Shown: one piece after another, positions 16,044 through 25,558 of the stretch
Layout: each line of letters opens with the position of its first letter
Position numbering within the stretch: the first letter of the stretch is position 1
NCBI GenBank assembly: GCA_014584605.1
Contig: JACTMO010000043.1
Location: 1-34,050, forward strand
Origin: Bacteroidota bacterium
GTDB lineage: Bacteria > Bacteroidota > Bacteroidia > Flavobacteriales_F > PHOS-HE28
Direction of reading: 5' to 3'
Length of the DNA stretch: 34,050 nt
Position numbers and translations under genes: made by a program
Notes under the pieces: model-generated
Told to the model about the DNA's origin: nothing
Seen by the model: only the letters and a program-made list of their open reading frames with translations
The model's database searches: none

Positions 16044-16325
16044 ATGGACCCCCACATCGCGCGTTTCCGGCAATGGGCCCTCGCCGAAGGTTGGAGCTAC
16101 CTGGTGCTGCTGTTCATCGCCATGCCGCTGAAGTACCTGGCCGAATGGCCCTGGGGTGTGAAAGCGGTGGGCTGGGCCCATGGCATCCTCTTCATCGGCT
16201 ACTGGATCACGGCGGTGCCCCTCTTCACCCGGCTGAAGTGGGACCCCGAGCGTCTCGTGGGCCTGGGCGCGGCGAGCCTGCTGCCCTTCGGCACCTTCGT
16301 GCTGGAGCGCAAGTGGCTGCGCTGA
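16044..16325 (+). CDS. DUF3817 small membrane protein
   Basis: The 93-residue protein has three membrane helices and the DUF3817 signature: ALAEGWSYLVLLFIAMPLKY near the N-terminus and VGWAHGILFIGYW in the middle, ending in a basic tail (LERKWLR). Function is unknown; relatives are common in Bacteroidota and Firmicutes, sometimes called YdzA-like. It lies 29 bases after cphB in the same direction and could be co-transcribed with it, but has its own box. Confidence 0.88.
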   Translation: MDPHIARFRQWALAEGWSYLVLLFIAMPLKYLAEWPWGVKAVGWAHGILFIGYWITAVPLFTRLKWDPERLVGLGAASLLPFGTFVLERKWLR

Positions 16326-16356
16326 CCCGGGCGGCCTTTCGTGGGACCGGCCTGCC

Positions 16357-16364
16357 TTTCTTTG
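16357..16364 (+). promoter_or_regulatory. -7-like box before the AI-2E-type gene
   Basis: TTTCTTTG ends 3 bases (TGC) before the ATG at 16368, the tightest spacing in the window. It supports that ATG over an in-frame GTG at 16341. Confidence 0.4.
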
Positions 16365-16367
16365 TGC

Positions 16368-17426
16368 ATGGCCCGACCCGACGACCTGGACCGTTCCGTG
16401 AGGATCCTGCTGGCGGTGGTGCTCACCGTGGTGGTGCTGGCCTACGGCCGCGACCTCTTCCTGCTGCTGTTCGTCTCGGCGCTCTTCACCTTCCTGCTCC
16501 TCCCCTTGTGCCGCCGCATCGAACGGGCGGGACGGCCCCGTTGGGTGGCTGCACTGGGAGCCACGCTTGTGCTGGTGGCCGTGGTGCTGGGGGCCTTTTT
16601 CTTCCTGGGCTGGCAGTTCACCCGCTTCGGCAGTGAACTGCCCCGCCTTCAGCAGGCCCTGAGCCTCAGGTTGGACGCCCTGATGCAATGGGTGGAAGGC
16701 GCCGTGCACATCGGCCAGCGCGAGCAGGTGCAATGGTTCAACGCGCAGGTGGCCGGCATGGCCGACATGGGCGGGCAGGTCGTGGTCCAGGTCTTCAGCG
16801 GAGCAGGGGCTGCGCTCGGGGTCATCGTGCCCATCCCCTTCTTCGTGTTCCTGCTGCTGATGATGAAGGACAAGTTCCGCGAGTTCCTGGCCCACTGGAG
16901 CGAGGGGCGTTCGACGGATGCCGTGGCCATTGTGCGTCGCATCAGTCAGCTGAGCCGGCGTTACCTGCGGGGTGTGCTGCTGGTGATGCTGCTCCTGGGC
17001 ACGCTGAACAGCCTGGGCTTTCTGCTGCTCGGCCTCCCCTATGCGGTGGTCCTGGGCTTCCTGCTGGCCCTGCTCAACCTGATCCCCTACCTGGGCGTTC
17101 TGTTGGGAAGCCTTCTGCCGGTGCTGGTGGCCCTGCTCACCAAGGACTCCATCGGCCCTGCCATAGGAGCCCTGGCCGTGTGCCTGATCAGCCAGTTCCT
17201 GGACAACAACTTCATCACCCCGAAAGTGGTCGGCGGCAGTGTGAGCCTCAATCCGTTGGCGAGCATGCTGGCGCTTATCGCGGCCGGCATGCTTTGGGGC
17301 GTGGTGGGCATGGTGGTGGCCATCCCCGTGGCAGGCATGGTGAAGGTGGTCTGCGACTCGGTGCCGGGGCTGCGTCCCTACGGTTACCTGCTGGGCGACG
17401 AGACCACCTACGACCTGAAGGACTGA
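16368..17426 (+). CDS. AI-2E family transporter (PerM/TqsA-like)
   Basis: The 352-residue protein has about eight transmembrane helices with the family layout: two N-terminal helical pairs, a soluble central segment (about residues 85-140), then a C-terminal helical bundle. The C-terminal signature is present: LLGLPYAVVLGFLLALLNLIPYLGVLLGS and FLDNNFITPKVVGGSVSLNPL, then MLWGVVGMVVAIPVAGMVK. Family members are annotated as autoinducer-2 exporters or, more recently, ion-coupled antiporters; the substrate cannot be told from sequence. The start at 16368 follows a TTTCTTTG box. It converges on the LysM gene with 7 bases between stop codons. Confidence 0.9.
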   Translation: MARPDDLDRSVRILLAVVLTVVVLAYGRDLFLLLFVSALFTFLLLPLCRRIERAGRPRWVAALGATLVLVAVVLGAFFFLGWQFTRFGSELPRLQQALSLRLDALMQWVEGAVHIGQREQVQWFNAQVAGMADMGGQVVVQVFSGAGAALGVIVPIPFFVFLLLMMKDKFREFLAHWSEGRSTDAVAIVRRISQLSRRYLRGVLLVMLLLGTLNSLGFLLLGLPYAVVLGFLLALLNLIPYLGVLLGSLLPVLVALLTKDSIGPAIGALAVCLISQFLDNNFITPKVVGGSVSLNPLASMLALIAAGMLWGVVGMVVAIPVAGMVKVVCDSVPGLRPYGYLLGDETTYDLKD

Positions 17427-17433
17427 GCCTAGT

Positions 17434-19206
17434 TCAGCGCACCAGGTGCACGCCCTGGTCGCGATACTCGAGCATCACCGCGCTCTCGTTGCCGAAACCG
17501 TTCTCCATGCCCAGACGCCGCATACGGAAGCCCATGTGCAGCGGGGTGGTCAGCACCGGGTCCATCCGCTCGGGGAATCCCGGCCCATCCTCGTACAGCG
17601 CCGTGAGGTAGAACATGGTGACGTCGAAGCCCAGGAAGGCGTAGGGGCCTGCATCGGTGCCATACGCGGAGCGGAAGCGTTCCACGAAGGCACGCACCGC
17701 CGGAGACTGTCGGTCGGCATACGCGGCGGCCGGCACGTGCAGGTCCAGTTCGTCCAGGTCTGCGGGCTGCAGGACGTCCATGTTGGTCCATGTCGGCATG
17801 CCGAACAGGGTGATCCGGTACTTGCCCACCAGCGGCCGCAGCTGGGTCACCAACGCGCTGACGAACTCCACATCCTCGCTGGGGGCCAACAACACGTTGA
17901 GACGCGCGGGGTCAAGCTTGCCGCTGAGGTCACCCAGGCCGCGTCGGCCCGGATGGGCCACGAGCAGGCTGTCCCGCAGGCGGTCGGGACGGTCGGCCAG
18001 GGCTGTCTGTACGGCCCTTTGCAACTGGTCCTGCAGGTCCTTCTCGGCGGGCAGGTCCGGACGCAGCACCACGAGGTTCTCCCGCGCGAAGCGCGCGGCG
18101 GCGAAGCGCGCCATGTGGTGCAGTTGCTCGGTGCGGCCGCTCACCACCTTGCTCACCTGCGGGTGGCCCAGGATCACCTTGTTGCTCTGGGGCACCGGGC
18201 ACACGATGTGGGCCTCGCGCGAGATGGCCGCCAGCTGATCGATGGCACCGCGGTGGAAGGGACCGATGAACAGGTCCATGGTCCTGACCTCTCCCTTGCG
18301 CAGCACCGGCCCCCAGGTGGTCGCATCCTCCCCCACGTCGTAGAGGTGCACGTCCAGTTGCATGCCTTTGCCCGCCATGGAGTCGATGGCCAGTCGCGCA
18401 CCGGCCAGGAATTGCCCTGCGATGCGGGTGACCTCGTAGAGGCCCTTGTGCTCGGGGTCTGCCGCATGGATGCTGTCGTTGCGGTCCAGGCACAAGGGCA
18501 GCATCAGGCCGACCTTGTACCGGACGGGCCGGCGCAGGGTGTCCACCGATGCCGTTGGCGGCGCTACCGGTGCCGGGATGCGCAGGTAGGTCCCCACCCG
18601 CAACCCATCGGCCAGACCACCGTTGGCCTGTTGCAGAGCCTCCACGGACACCCCGTAGGCCTTGCCCAGCCCGAACAGGGTCTCGCCGGCCTGCACCTGG
18701 TGGATCCTGCTGCTGTCCGACCGGGCGGGGATGGCGGCCGTCATCGGCACCGCCTTGTCGGTGGCCGGAGGGATCACCAGCTCCATGCCGGTCTTCAGCC
18801 CGTCCTTCAGCTCGGGATTGCGGGCGATCAGGTCCGTCTGCTCCACCCCATAACGCTGAGCGATGCCGAACAGTGTCTCCTTGCGGGCCACCGTGTGCAC
18901 CAGCTCTCCGGTGGCGCGGAACTTCGGGGCCCCGCGCAGGTCCTTGCGCTGTACGGCCTCCTGGGGCACCAGCAGCACCTGGCCGATGCTGAGGCCCTGC
19001 GCCGCAGCGGGATTGGCTTTCAGCAGTGCTTCCAACGGTACCGCATAATGCCTGCTGATGCCATAGAGCGTCTGCCCGGCGACCACCGTATGCACCGTGT
19101 AGCGCTGGCCGTCCAGCACGCGTACCTCCTGGGCACGGAGCGCCAGCTGCGCGGACAACGGCAGCAACAGCGCGATCGCCGCGATACGGAGCATGTGCCG
19201 GGTCAT
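17434..19206 (-). CDS. LysM protein with periplasmic-binding-like fold
   Basis: The 590-residue protein has a signal peptide ([22 protein letters not shown]), then three LysM modules at about residues 36-81, 103-147 and 168-211 ([55 protein letters not shown]). A type-1 periplasmic-binding fold like amino-acid ABC-transporter receptors follows (about 230-590; [11 protein letters not shown], ...[30 protein letters not shown]). The LysM part should bind peptidoglycan; the ligand of the second part is unknown and no transporter subunits are nearby, so it may not serve transport. Its ATG overlaps the guaA stop by 4 bases (ATGA), making it the second gene of a guaA operon; the open frame further upstream is inside guaA. 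Confidence 0.88.
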   Translation of the reverse strand: MTRHMLRIAAIALLLPLSAQLALRAQEVRVLDGQRYTVHTVVAGQTLYGISRHYAVPLEALLKANPAAAQGLSIGQVLLVPQEAVQRKDLRGAPKFRATGELVHTVARKETLFGIAQRYGVEQTDLIARNPELKDGLKTGMELVIPPATDKAVPMTAAIPARSDSSRIHQVQAGETLFGLGKAYGVSVEALQQANGGLADGLRVGTYLRIPAPVAPPTASVDTLRRPVRYKVGLMLPLCLDRNDSIHAADPEHKGLYEVTRIAGQFLAGARLAIDSMAGKGMQLDVHLYDVGEDATTWGPVLRKGEVRTMDLFIGPFHRGAIDQLAAISREAHIVCPVPQSNKVILGHPQVSKVVSGRTEQLHHMARFAAARFARENLVVLRPDLPAEKDLQDQLQRAVQTALADRPDRLRDSLLVAHPGRRGLGDLSGKLDPARLNVLLAPSEDVEFVSALVTQLRPLVGKYRITLFGMPTWTNMDVLQPADLDELDLHVPAAAYADRQSPAVRAFVERFRSAYGTDAGPYAFLGFDVTMFYLTALYEDGPGFPERMDPVLTTPLHMGFRMRRLGMENGFGNESAVMLEYRDQGVHLVR

Positions 19207-20738
19207 TCCCATTCGATGGTGGCCGGGGGCTTGCTGCTGATGTCGTACACCACGCGGTTCACACCCTTCACCCGGTTGATGATGGCGTTCGAGATCCGTG
19301 CCAGGAACGCATGGGGCAGGTCGCACCAGTCGGCCGTCATGCCGTCGGTGCTGGTGACGGCCCGCAGGGCCACGGCGTTCTCGTAGGTGCGCTCGTCGCC
19401 CATCACGCCCACGCTGCGCACGGGGAGCAGGATGGCGCCGGCCTGCCACACCCGGTCGTAGAGCCCTTCTTCGCGCAGGCCCTGCACCCAGATGGCATCC
19501 ACCTCCTGCAGCAGGGCCACCTTCTCGGCGGTGACCTCGCCCAGGATGCGGATCCCGAGCCCGGGCCCGGGGAACGGATGACGGCCCAGCAGGCGGGCGT
19601 CCAGTCCCAGCTCCCGGCCCACACGCCGCACCTCATCCTTGAACAGGAGGCGCAGCGGTTCCACCACCTGCATGCGCATGCGTTCGGGAAGGCCGCCCAC
19701 GTTGTGGTGGCTCTTGATGGTAACGCTCGGCCCGTTCACGCTCACGCTCTCGATCACATCCGGGTAGATGGTGCCCTGGCCGAGCCAACGGACATCCTCG
19801 ATGCGATGGGCCTCGGTGTCGAAGACCTCGATGAAGGTGCGCCCGATGGCCTTGCGTTTGGCCTCGGGATCCTCCAGGCCGCGCAGGGCGGCATAGAAGC
19901 GATCACGCGCATCCACCCCGGTGATGTTCAGCCCGAGGTGGCGGTAGTCCTCGAGCACCTGGGCGAACTCGTCCATGCGCAGCAGGCCGTTGTCCACGAA
20001 GATGCAATGGAGCCGGTCGCCGATGGCGCGGGCAAGAAGCACCGCGGCCACCGTGCTGTCCACCCCGCCGCTCAGCGCCATCACCACGCGGTCCTCCCCC
20101 ACTTGCGCACGCAAACGCTCCACAGTGGTGTCGACAAAGGCATGCGGGGTCCAGTCGCCCGAGCAACCGCATACCCCGTGCACGAAGTTGCGCAGCAGCT
20201 GCAGGCCTTCGGTGCTGTGGTACACCTCGGGATGGAACTGCACGGCGAAGGTGGGTTCATCCTCCAACCGGTAGGCGGCGACGGGCACGGCATGCGTGCT
20301 GGCCATCACCTGCATGCGGCCTGCGGCGCCCGTGATGCTGTCGCCGTGGCTCATCCACACCTGGGTGCCCGGATGTATGCCGTTGAACAGCGGGGCGCTC
20401 AGATGAATGTTGTCCAGATGGGCCCGGCCGTATTCCCGTACCGTGCTGCGCACCACCGGGGCACCCTCCCTTCTGGCCAGGAGCTGTGCGCCATAGCACA
20501 CGGCCAGCACCGGCACCCGGCCCTGAAAGCCGGAGAGATCGGTATCCGGAGCGCCGGGGTCGTGAACGCTGAAGGGGCTGCCGCTGAGGATGACCCCCTT
20601 GATGGCAGGGTCGCCGACCAGCGAAGGCGCCTTGGTGAAGGGATGGATCTCGCAATAGACGTTGAGCTCGCGCACGCGCCGGGCGATCAGTTGGGTGTAC
20701 TGGCTGCCGTGGTCGAGGATGAGGATGGTGTCGGGCAC
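19203..20738 (-). CDS. guaA: GMP synthase (glutamine-hydrolysing)
   Basis: The 511-residue enzyme converts XMP, ATP and glutamine to GMP, the last step of guanine nucleotide synthesis. The class I amidotransferase domain has Cys81 (AVCYGAQ) with His169 and Glu171 (QFHPEVYHS). The ATP-pyrophosphatase P-loop is SGGVDS (223-228), and the C-terminal dimerisation domain ends in the usual [10 protein letters not shown]. The start is a GTG at 20738, giving [16 protein letters not shown], the standard family N-terminus; there is no ATG between the promoter box and this codon. It leads a two-gene operon with the LysM protein. Confidence 0.96.
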   Translation of the reverse strand: MPDTILILDHGSQYTQLIARRVRELNVYCEIHPFTKAPSLVGDPAIKGVILSGSPFSVHDPGAPDTDLSGFQGRVPVLAVCYGAQLLARREGAPVVRSTVREYGRAHLDNIHLSAPLFNGIHPGTQVWMSHGDSITGAAGRMQVMASTHAVPVAAYRLEDEPTFAVQFHPEVYHSTEGLQLLRNFVHGVCGCSGDWTPHAFVDTTVERLRAQVGEDRVVMALSGGVDSTVAAVLLARAIGDRLHCIFVDNGLLRMDEFAQVLEDYRHLGLNITGVDARDRFYAALRGLEDPEAKRKAIGRTFIEVFDTEAHRIEDVRWLGQGTIYPDVIESVSVNGPSVTIKSHHNVGGLPERMRMQVVEPLRLLFKDEVRRVGRELGLDARLLGRHPFPGPGLGIRILGEVTAEKVALLQEVDAIWVQGLREEGLYDRVWQAGAILLPVRSVGVMGDERTYENAVALRAVTSTDGMTADWCDLPHAFLARISNAIINRVKGVNRVVYDISSKPPATIEWE

Positions 20739-20776
20739 GCAGGGGGCTGGCGCAATGGGCGCCGATGCACGGGGCG

Positions 20777-20784
20777 CAAAGGTA
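20777..20784 (-). promoter_or_regulatory. guaA -7 box, perfect consensus
   Basis: Minus-strand TACCTTTG is an exact TAnnTTTG match, 38 bases before the GTG start, giving a leader of about 35 bases. No guanine riboswitch fold was recognised in that leader. Confidence 0.6.
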
Positions 20785-20970
20785 TCCCTCCCGCCCGCCC
20801 CCCGATCGTGGACGGATCGTGGAAAACTGATCACGCAAGGGGTTGACCCATAGGGGTTTCCATCCGTCATGCAGATGGGGCGGGCCATCTGGGGTTCCGT
20901 CGTAACTTTCCGGTGCGGAAATGAAACAGGCGTTTCACATCGACCTCACACGACCTGGCCTGAGGAACGC

Positions 20971-20978
20971 GATCTTTG
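20971..20978 (+). promoter_or_regulatory. -7 box before the GTG start of the T9SS adhesin
   Basis: GATCTTTG, identical to the trmD box, ends 5 bases before GTG 20984. A second box, TAACTTTC (20903-20910), ends 10 bases before an in-frame ATG at 20921, so two starts are possible. Confidence 0.4.
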
Positions 20979-20983
20979 CTGCC

Positions 20984-23881
20984 GTGAAGCTCCGCGCACG
21001 GTTCGGCCTGCGGGCCCTGGCGGCCCTCGTGCTGCCTGCGGGCCTCCTGGTGCCGCGCGTCCAGGCCCAGGCGGTGGAGTTCAGCGTGGTCTCGCTCACC
21101 GTCCTGGAGAGCGCGGCCATCCAGAACATCGGCATTTCCTGGGGCGGCACCCCCTGGCCCGGCGGTTCCATCACCGTGGATTGGGCGTTGAGCCCCGGCA
21201 CCACCTACGGAACGGCCCCGAACGACTTCACCTCGCTCCCGGTGTACGCGGCCACGATCCTCGTCACCCCGACGGTGGGCTCCACCAGTTTTGCCACGGC
21301 GATCCGCGTGGACCCGACCGACGACCTGCTGATCGACGGGACCAACACGCTGACCTTCACCATCACGGCCGTGCCCGGAGGCATGACCATCGGCGCCAGC
21401 CCGGTGTGCGTGATGACCATCGCCGACGTGAACGCACCGCCCACCGTGTTCGGTCAGGGCGACCTGGTGATCGTGGGGGTGAACGCCAACAATCAGGTGT
21501 GCAGCGGGGTGACGGGCCAGGACGAGGTGAGCTTCTTCTGCTTCCAGGACATCACGCCGAACACCACCATCGACCTCACGGACTGTGGCTACGAGTACAG
21601 CAATGCCGGGCAGTGGGGCGACAATGAGGGGGCCGTGCGCCTGACGCGGACCGGCCCTGCGATCCCTGCGGGGACGGTGATCACCTTCAGAATGACCAAT
21701 ACCGCCGGGGGGACCAATGTGAGCGGCGCAGCCCCTGACGCGTTCTGGACCTGCACCCGGTTCACCTCCTTCACCAGCGCCTTGAACCTCAATGTGAACG
21801 GCGACCAGATCTTCTTCATGCAGAGCACGCTGCCGCTGGCCACCGCATGGACCAATCCCGGTGGCTCGGCCAACGCCACGTACAACGGCACCATCCTTTA
21901 TGGGTTCAGCACCAATGGAAGCTGGTTGAGCTTCCAGGCATCGACCGGTCATTCCGGACTGCCGCCGGGGATGCCGTGCTTCAGCATGGGCCCCTCGGCC
22001 ACCACGGACTGGAGCAAATACATCGGCCCGCTCACGATCACCACCCAACGCGGCTGGCTGATCCGCATCGACGACCCCTTGAACTGGACCTCCTTTACCA
22101 GTTGCGCCAACTACAACGCAGGTCTGCCCAATTGGCTCACCGCGCCGGTGCTGCCCATAACGCCCGGAGGTTTCATCCCCGGCCTATGGACCGGGGCGAA
22201 GACCAACGACTGGTTCGATTGCCGCAACTGGGACGATGCCCGGGTGCCTGTGGCCACGACCAATGTGCTGATCGACCAGACCAGTTTGCAGAGCTGCGTG
22301 GTGGGCGGTGGCGGCACGGCGGTCTGCAACGACCTCACGGTGCGCACCAACGGAGTGAGCCGCTTCCTGTTCCTGAACGCGGCCAGCACCCTCAACGCCG
22401 GCGGCACCGTGGTGGTGGAACGCACGGGCGGCACGGGCCTGATGGGCATCGATGTCACGGCGGGGAGCAGCTTCCTGTGCGACGAGATCAGCGTGAACGG
22501 GGTGAACGTGGGCACCCCCGATGCGCGGTTCCAGAGCGCGGCCCCGGCCAACACGGTGACCGTGCTGAGCGACGTGAACATCATGCCCGGCGGCCTGCTG
22601 GACATGAGCAACGGCGTGGTCGGCGGCACCATCACCGTGGGCGGGGACTGGAACAACACGGCGGCCGAGACCAACTTCGACGAGATCGGCAGCACGGTGG
22701 TGATGAACGCCACGGGCAACCAGGGCATCCTGCCCACCGGCTTCACCGAGGTGTTCAGCACCTTGCGCATCAACAAGCCTGCCGGCGACATCATCCTGGG
22801 CGACGCGATCCGCGTGAACAGCAACCTGGACCTGTTGCAGGGACGGATCTTCAGCGCGCCGGGGCTCACGCTGGGCCCCACCGCCACGGCCACCAACGCC
22901 AGCGACCTGAGCTTCGTGCACGGCCCGCTGCAGAAGATCGGCCTGACCGACCTCACCTACCCCGTGGGCAAGGGCAACAGCCTGCGGACCGCGCGGCTGC
23001 AGGGCCTCACCGGTGTGGCCACGGACGCCTTCACCGTGGAGTACTTCGCCGCCGATCCCCAGGTCACCTTCGGCACCGCCCTCGACGCCACGCTGGACCA
23101 CATCAGCAGCTGTGAATACTGGACCATCGACCGCAGCGCCGGGACGCCCAACGCCACGGTGGTGCTGAGTTGGGACACGCCCGAGAGCTGTGGCGTCACC
23201 GCCCTGCCCGACCTGCGCGTGGCGCGCTGGGACGGATCGCTGTGGCTGGACCGCGGCAACGGGGCCACCACCGGCACCGTCGTATCCGGCACGGTGTCCA
23301 CGGCCGTGCAGCAGACCGCCTTCAGCCCATGGACCCTGGCCTCGGTGAGCACGCAGAACCCGCTGCCCGTGGAGCTGCTGCACTTCACGGCGAACGCCGA
23401 GGGGCTTCGGGTGCGCCTGGACTGGGCCACCGCCAGTGAACGCAACAACGCGTTCTTCACCGTGGAGCGCAGCCCGGACAATGTTTCGTTCGACCCGGTC
23501 CTGGAGGTGGACGGCGCAGGGAACAGCCAGCAGCACCTGCTGTACAGCGCCTACGACAACGACCCGCTCCCGGGCACCAGCTACTACCGCCTGCGGCAGA
23601 CCGACCACGACGGCACGAGCACGGTGAGCGCCGCAGTGCCGGTGCAGTTCCGCGATGCCGGGGCGCTGCCCGTGCTGTACACCGCCGACGGCACCCTGTG
23701 GTTGCGCCCGGGCGTGGCCAGTGGGGCGTGGGCCGAGGTGCTCGATGCCAGCGGCCGTGCGGTGCGCCGCTTCCGTGCTGCGGATGCGACCGCGATCCCG
23801 GTGCCGGTGGACGGTCTGCGTCCCGGCGCCTACCTGGTCCGCTTCGGGAACGGCACGGAGCCGCTACGCTTCCTGCGCTGA
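20984..23881 (+). CDS. Large T9SS-exported surface protein
   Basis: From GTG 20984 the protein has 965 residues and begins with a standard signal peptide (VKLRARFGLRALAALVLPAG, cleavage near RVQA-QAVEF). Starting at ATG 20921 would add 21 residues with an acidic, polar start, which suits a signal peptide less well. The N-terminal third is beta-rich, with a module resembling surface-protein sandwich domains (GDLVIVGVNANNQ...DEVSFFCFQDI). Residues about 400-425 show GLWTGAKTNDWFDCRNWDD, typical of Bacteroidota adhesins, followed by a beta-helix-like stretch. Near the C-terminus comes the common LPVELLHFTANAEGLRVRLDW fibronectin-like module and a short T9SS sorting domain (EVLDASGRAVRRF). It overlaps the convergent bshC by 18 bases. 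Ligand unknown. Confidence 0.82.
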   Translation: MKLRARFGLRALAALVLPAGLLVPRVQAQAVEFSVVSLTVLESAAIQNIGISWGGTPWPGGSITVDWALSPGTTYGTAPNDFTSLPVYAATILVTPTVGSTSFATAIRVDPTDDLLIDGTNTLTFTITAVPGGMTIGASPVCVMTIADVNAPPTVFGQGDLVIVGVNANNQVCSGVTGQDEVSFFCFQDITPNTTIDLTDCGYEYSNAGQWGDNEGAVRLTRTGPAIPAGTVITFRMTNTAGGTNVSGAAPDAFWTCTRFTSFTSALNLNVNGDQIFFMQSTLPLATAWTNPGGSANATYNGTILYGFSTNGSWLSFQASTGHSGLPPGMPCFSMGPSATTDWSKYIGPLTITTQRGWLIRIDDPLNWTSFTSCANYNAGLPNWLTAPVLPITPGGFIPGLWTGAKTNDWFDCRNWDDARVPVATTNVLIDQTSLQSCVVGGGGTAVCNDLTVRTNGVSRFLFLNAASTLNAGGTVVVERTGGTGLMGIDVTAGSSFLCDEISVNGVNVGTPDARFQSAAPANTVTVLSDVNIMPGGLLDMSNGVVGGTITVGGDWNNTAAETNFDEIGSTVVMNATGNQGILPTGFTEVFSTLRINKPAGDIILGDAIRVNSNLDLLQGRIFSAPGLTLGPTATATNASDLSFVHGPLQKIGLTDLTYPVGKGNSLRTARLQGLTGVATDAFTVEYFAADPQVTFGTALDATLDHISSCEYWTIDRSAGTPNATVVLSWDTPESCGVTALPDLRVARWDGSLWLDRGNGATTGTVVSGTVSTAVQQTAFSPWTLASVSTQNPLPVELLHFTANAEGLRVRLDWATASERNNAFFTVERSPDNVSFDPVLEVDGAGNSQQHLLYSAYDNDPLPGTSYYRLRQTDHDGTSTVSAAVPVQFRDAGALPVLYTADGTLWLRPGVASGAWAEVLDASGRAVRRFRAADATAIPVPVDGLRPGAYLVRFGNGTEPLRFLR

Positions 23882-25462
23882 ACGCGCCGGGACGACGAAC
23901 ACCGAGAACCGTTTCTCAAGCGGGTCCAGCTCGTTCCACAGGCGGTCGATGATCGACAGGCCGTGGACGGCGAGCAGGCTGAGGAAGCCCTCGTGCCGCT
24001 CCTGCAGCACACCGCCGGGGAAGACCGCTTCGCGGATCGCCTGGTACCGCCGAAGCGTCGCCGCATGGTGCTGCTTGGCCGTGCGCAGCAGCCGCTGCTC
24101 CATGCGCTCCAGGCCATGCAGGGCGCGCTGCTCTGCGCTGGCCGCCGACCGGACGAAGCTGGGACCCGCCGCTGCGGTGCGATCGGCCAGGCCGCGGAAC
24201 AGGACCTGCAACGTCTCGCGTTCCGCGCCCAGCCGCGTGGGGAACGGCGCATCCCGTTCCGCCAGCCGCCGCTCCACCGCATGCCGGTCGGCGAACAGGT
24301 CCTCCAGCACCAGGTCCGCCGTGGCCAGGTGCCCGGCATCGCCCTCCGGAAGAAAGGCGGCCGAACTGCGCAACACGGTCACCGGCATGGGCAACTGCAC
24401 CGCCTGGAACGCCCACCGCAGCTGCAACCAGTAGGCCAGCTCGCCCCCGCCGCCGACATAGGCCACGTTGGGCAGGACCGTCTCCTGGTACAGCGGTCGC
24501 ATCAGCACGTTCGGGGAAAAGTCCTCCGGCCGGGCCTCCAGCTCCCGAAGCGCCTCGTCCATGGTCCATCGCGGGCCGCCGTCCAGCACCTGAAGCACGT
24601 CCCCATCCGGTGCGATGCGCGCACGCGATCCCTTGCCCAGGTGGAACAGGTTGATCGGGCGCACATGCGCCTGTACGCGGTAGCCTTCCGGGAACCGCTG
24701 TTCGGCATAAGCCGCCGTGCGGGCGATGATCCCATGGAGCAGCTCCTCGCGCATCACCGGGCCGAAGAGCGCCTTCAGCGCCGGGTCGTCGCCGTCCAGC
24801 ACCACGAGCCCGAGGTGACCGAACAGCCCGTTCATGAGCCTGCGTGTGGCCCCGGCGAGGCTGTGCTCCTCGGAGTAGGCATCCCGGAGCATTCCACGCA
24901 GGTCCTTCGCCTGCGGGCCCAACAGCATTTCGGCCTGTTGCAGCGCCGGTGCGATGCCGGCGAGCGTCATGCGTCCCACCGCGCCGCCGGGCCGCGCCTC
25001 CCATTGCACCTTGTGGCCATGCAGCAGCACGTGGTCCACCTCGGCCAGGTCGTGGTCCTCGGTGGCCATCCAGAACACGGGCACCACGGGGCGCGCCGCC
25101 GTGGACAGGTCGCGGGCCAGCCGCACCGTGTTCAGCACCTTGAACAGCACGAACAAGGGCCCGCCGAAGAGGCAGATCTGATGCCCGGTGGTGACCGTGA
25201 GCGTGCCGGGCCGGGCCAGCCGGTCCAGGTTGTCCTGCACCGCCTGGGGCCGGGCCAGGGCGCCGTATTGCCGGCGCAGCGCGTCGGCAAGCACCATGCG
25301 GTGGGCCGCCGGGAACGAGCGGGCTTCGAGCGCCTCGCGGATCCCGTCGGCATGAAAGCCGAACTGGCGGAACTCACGGACCTCCGGCACGTCCTCCACA
25401 AGGTCCAGCACCATCCGGGAGAACCGGCCGGTGGCCGCATAGGGGATGGTCAGCCGCTGCAT
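23864..25462 (-). CDS. bshC: Bacillithiol biosynthesis cysteine-adding enzyme BshC
   Basis: The 532-residue protein matches BshC, which joins cysteine to glucosaminyl-malate in the last step of bacillithiol synthesis, the low-molecular-weight thiol of many Bacteroidota and Firmicutes. Signatures are TVTTGHQICLFGGPLFVLFK (about residues 94-113), PVVPVFWMATEDHDLAEVDH (about 125-144) and RPINLFHLGKG, then a C-terminal coiled-coil segment (residues about 430-500). Length is normal. bshA and bshB are not in the window. The ATG at 25462 follows a TACCTTAG box by 6 bases. Its 3' end overlaps the convergent T9SS gene by 18 bases. Confidence 0.92.
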   Translation of the reverse strand: MQRLTIPYAATGRFSRMVLDLVEDVPEVREFRQFGFHADGIREALEARSFPAAHRMVLADALRRQYGALARPQAVQDNLDRLARPGTLTVTTGHQICLFGGPLFVLFKVLNTVRLARDLSTAARPVVPVFWMATEDHDLAEVDHVLLHGHKVQWEARPGGAVGRMTLAGIAPALQQAEMLLGPQAKDLRGMLRDAYSEEHSLAGATRRLMNGLFGHLGLVVLDGDDPALKALFGPVMREELLHGIIARTAAYAEQRFPEGYRVQAHVRPINLFHLGKGSRARIAPDGDVLQVLDGGPRWTMDEALRELEARPEDFSPNVLMRPLYQETVLPNVAYVGGGGELAYWLQLRWAFQAVQLPMPVTVLRSSAAFLPEGDAGHLATADLVLEDLFADRHAVERRLAERDAPFPTRLGAERETLQVLFRGLADRTAAAGPSFVRSAASAEQRALHGLERMEQRLLRTAKQHHAATLRRYQAIREAVFPGGVLQERHEGFLSLLAVHGLSIIDRLWNELDPLEKRFSVFVVPARSAQEA

Positions 25463-25468
25463 GGGCCG

Positions 25469-25476
25469 CTAAGGTA
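25469..25476 (-). promoter_or_regulatory. bshC -7 box next to the start codon
   Basis: Minus-strand TACCTTAG is a one-mismatch TAnnTTTG box ending 6 bases before the bshC ATG. Confidence 0.5.
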
Positions 25477-25546
25477 GCCGGGGGCGGGGCCGGATAAGGT
25501 CCCAGGACCGGCGGCCATCCGGTACGCGCCGCATCGTCGTTCCGGG

Positions 25547-25554
25547 TACTTTTC
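25547..25554 (+). promoter_or_regulatory. -7 box next to the giant PNGase-like start
   Basis: TACTTTTC matches TAnnTTTG except at the last position and ends 4 bases (CGGC) before the ATG at 25559. Confidence 0.5.
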
Positions 25555-25558
25555 CGGC

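Noticed and set aside
19207..19449. An upstream extension of the LysM protein
   Set aside because: It lies inside guaA in another frame. The signal peptide and the ATGA overlap place the start at 19206.
20739..20776. A guanine riboswitch in the guaA leader
   Set aside because: The leader is only about 35 bases, too short for a purine aptamer.
20739..20888. A 50-codon upstream extension of GuaA
   Set aside because: It crosses a perfect TAnnTTTG box, and GuaA proteins normally begin at the ILILDHGSQ segment.
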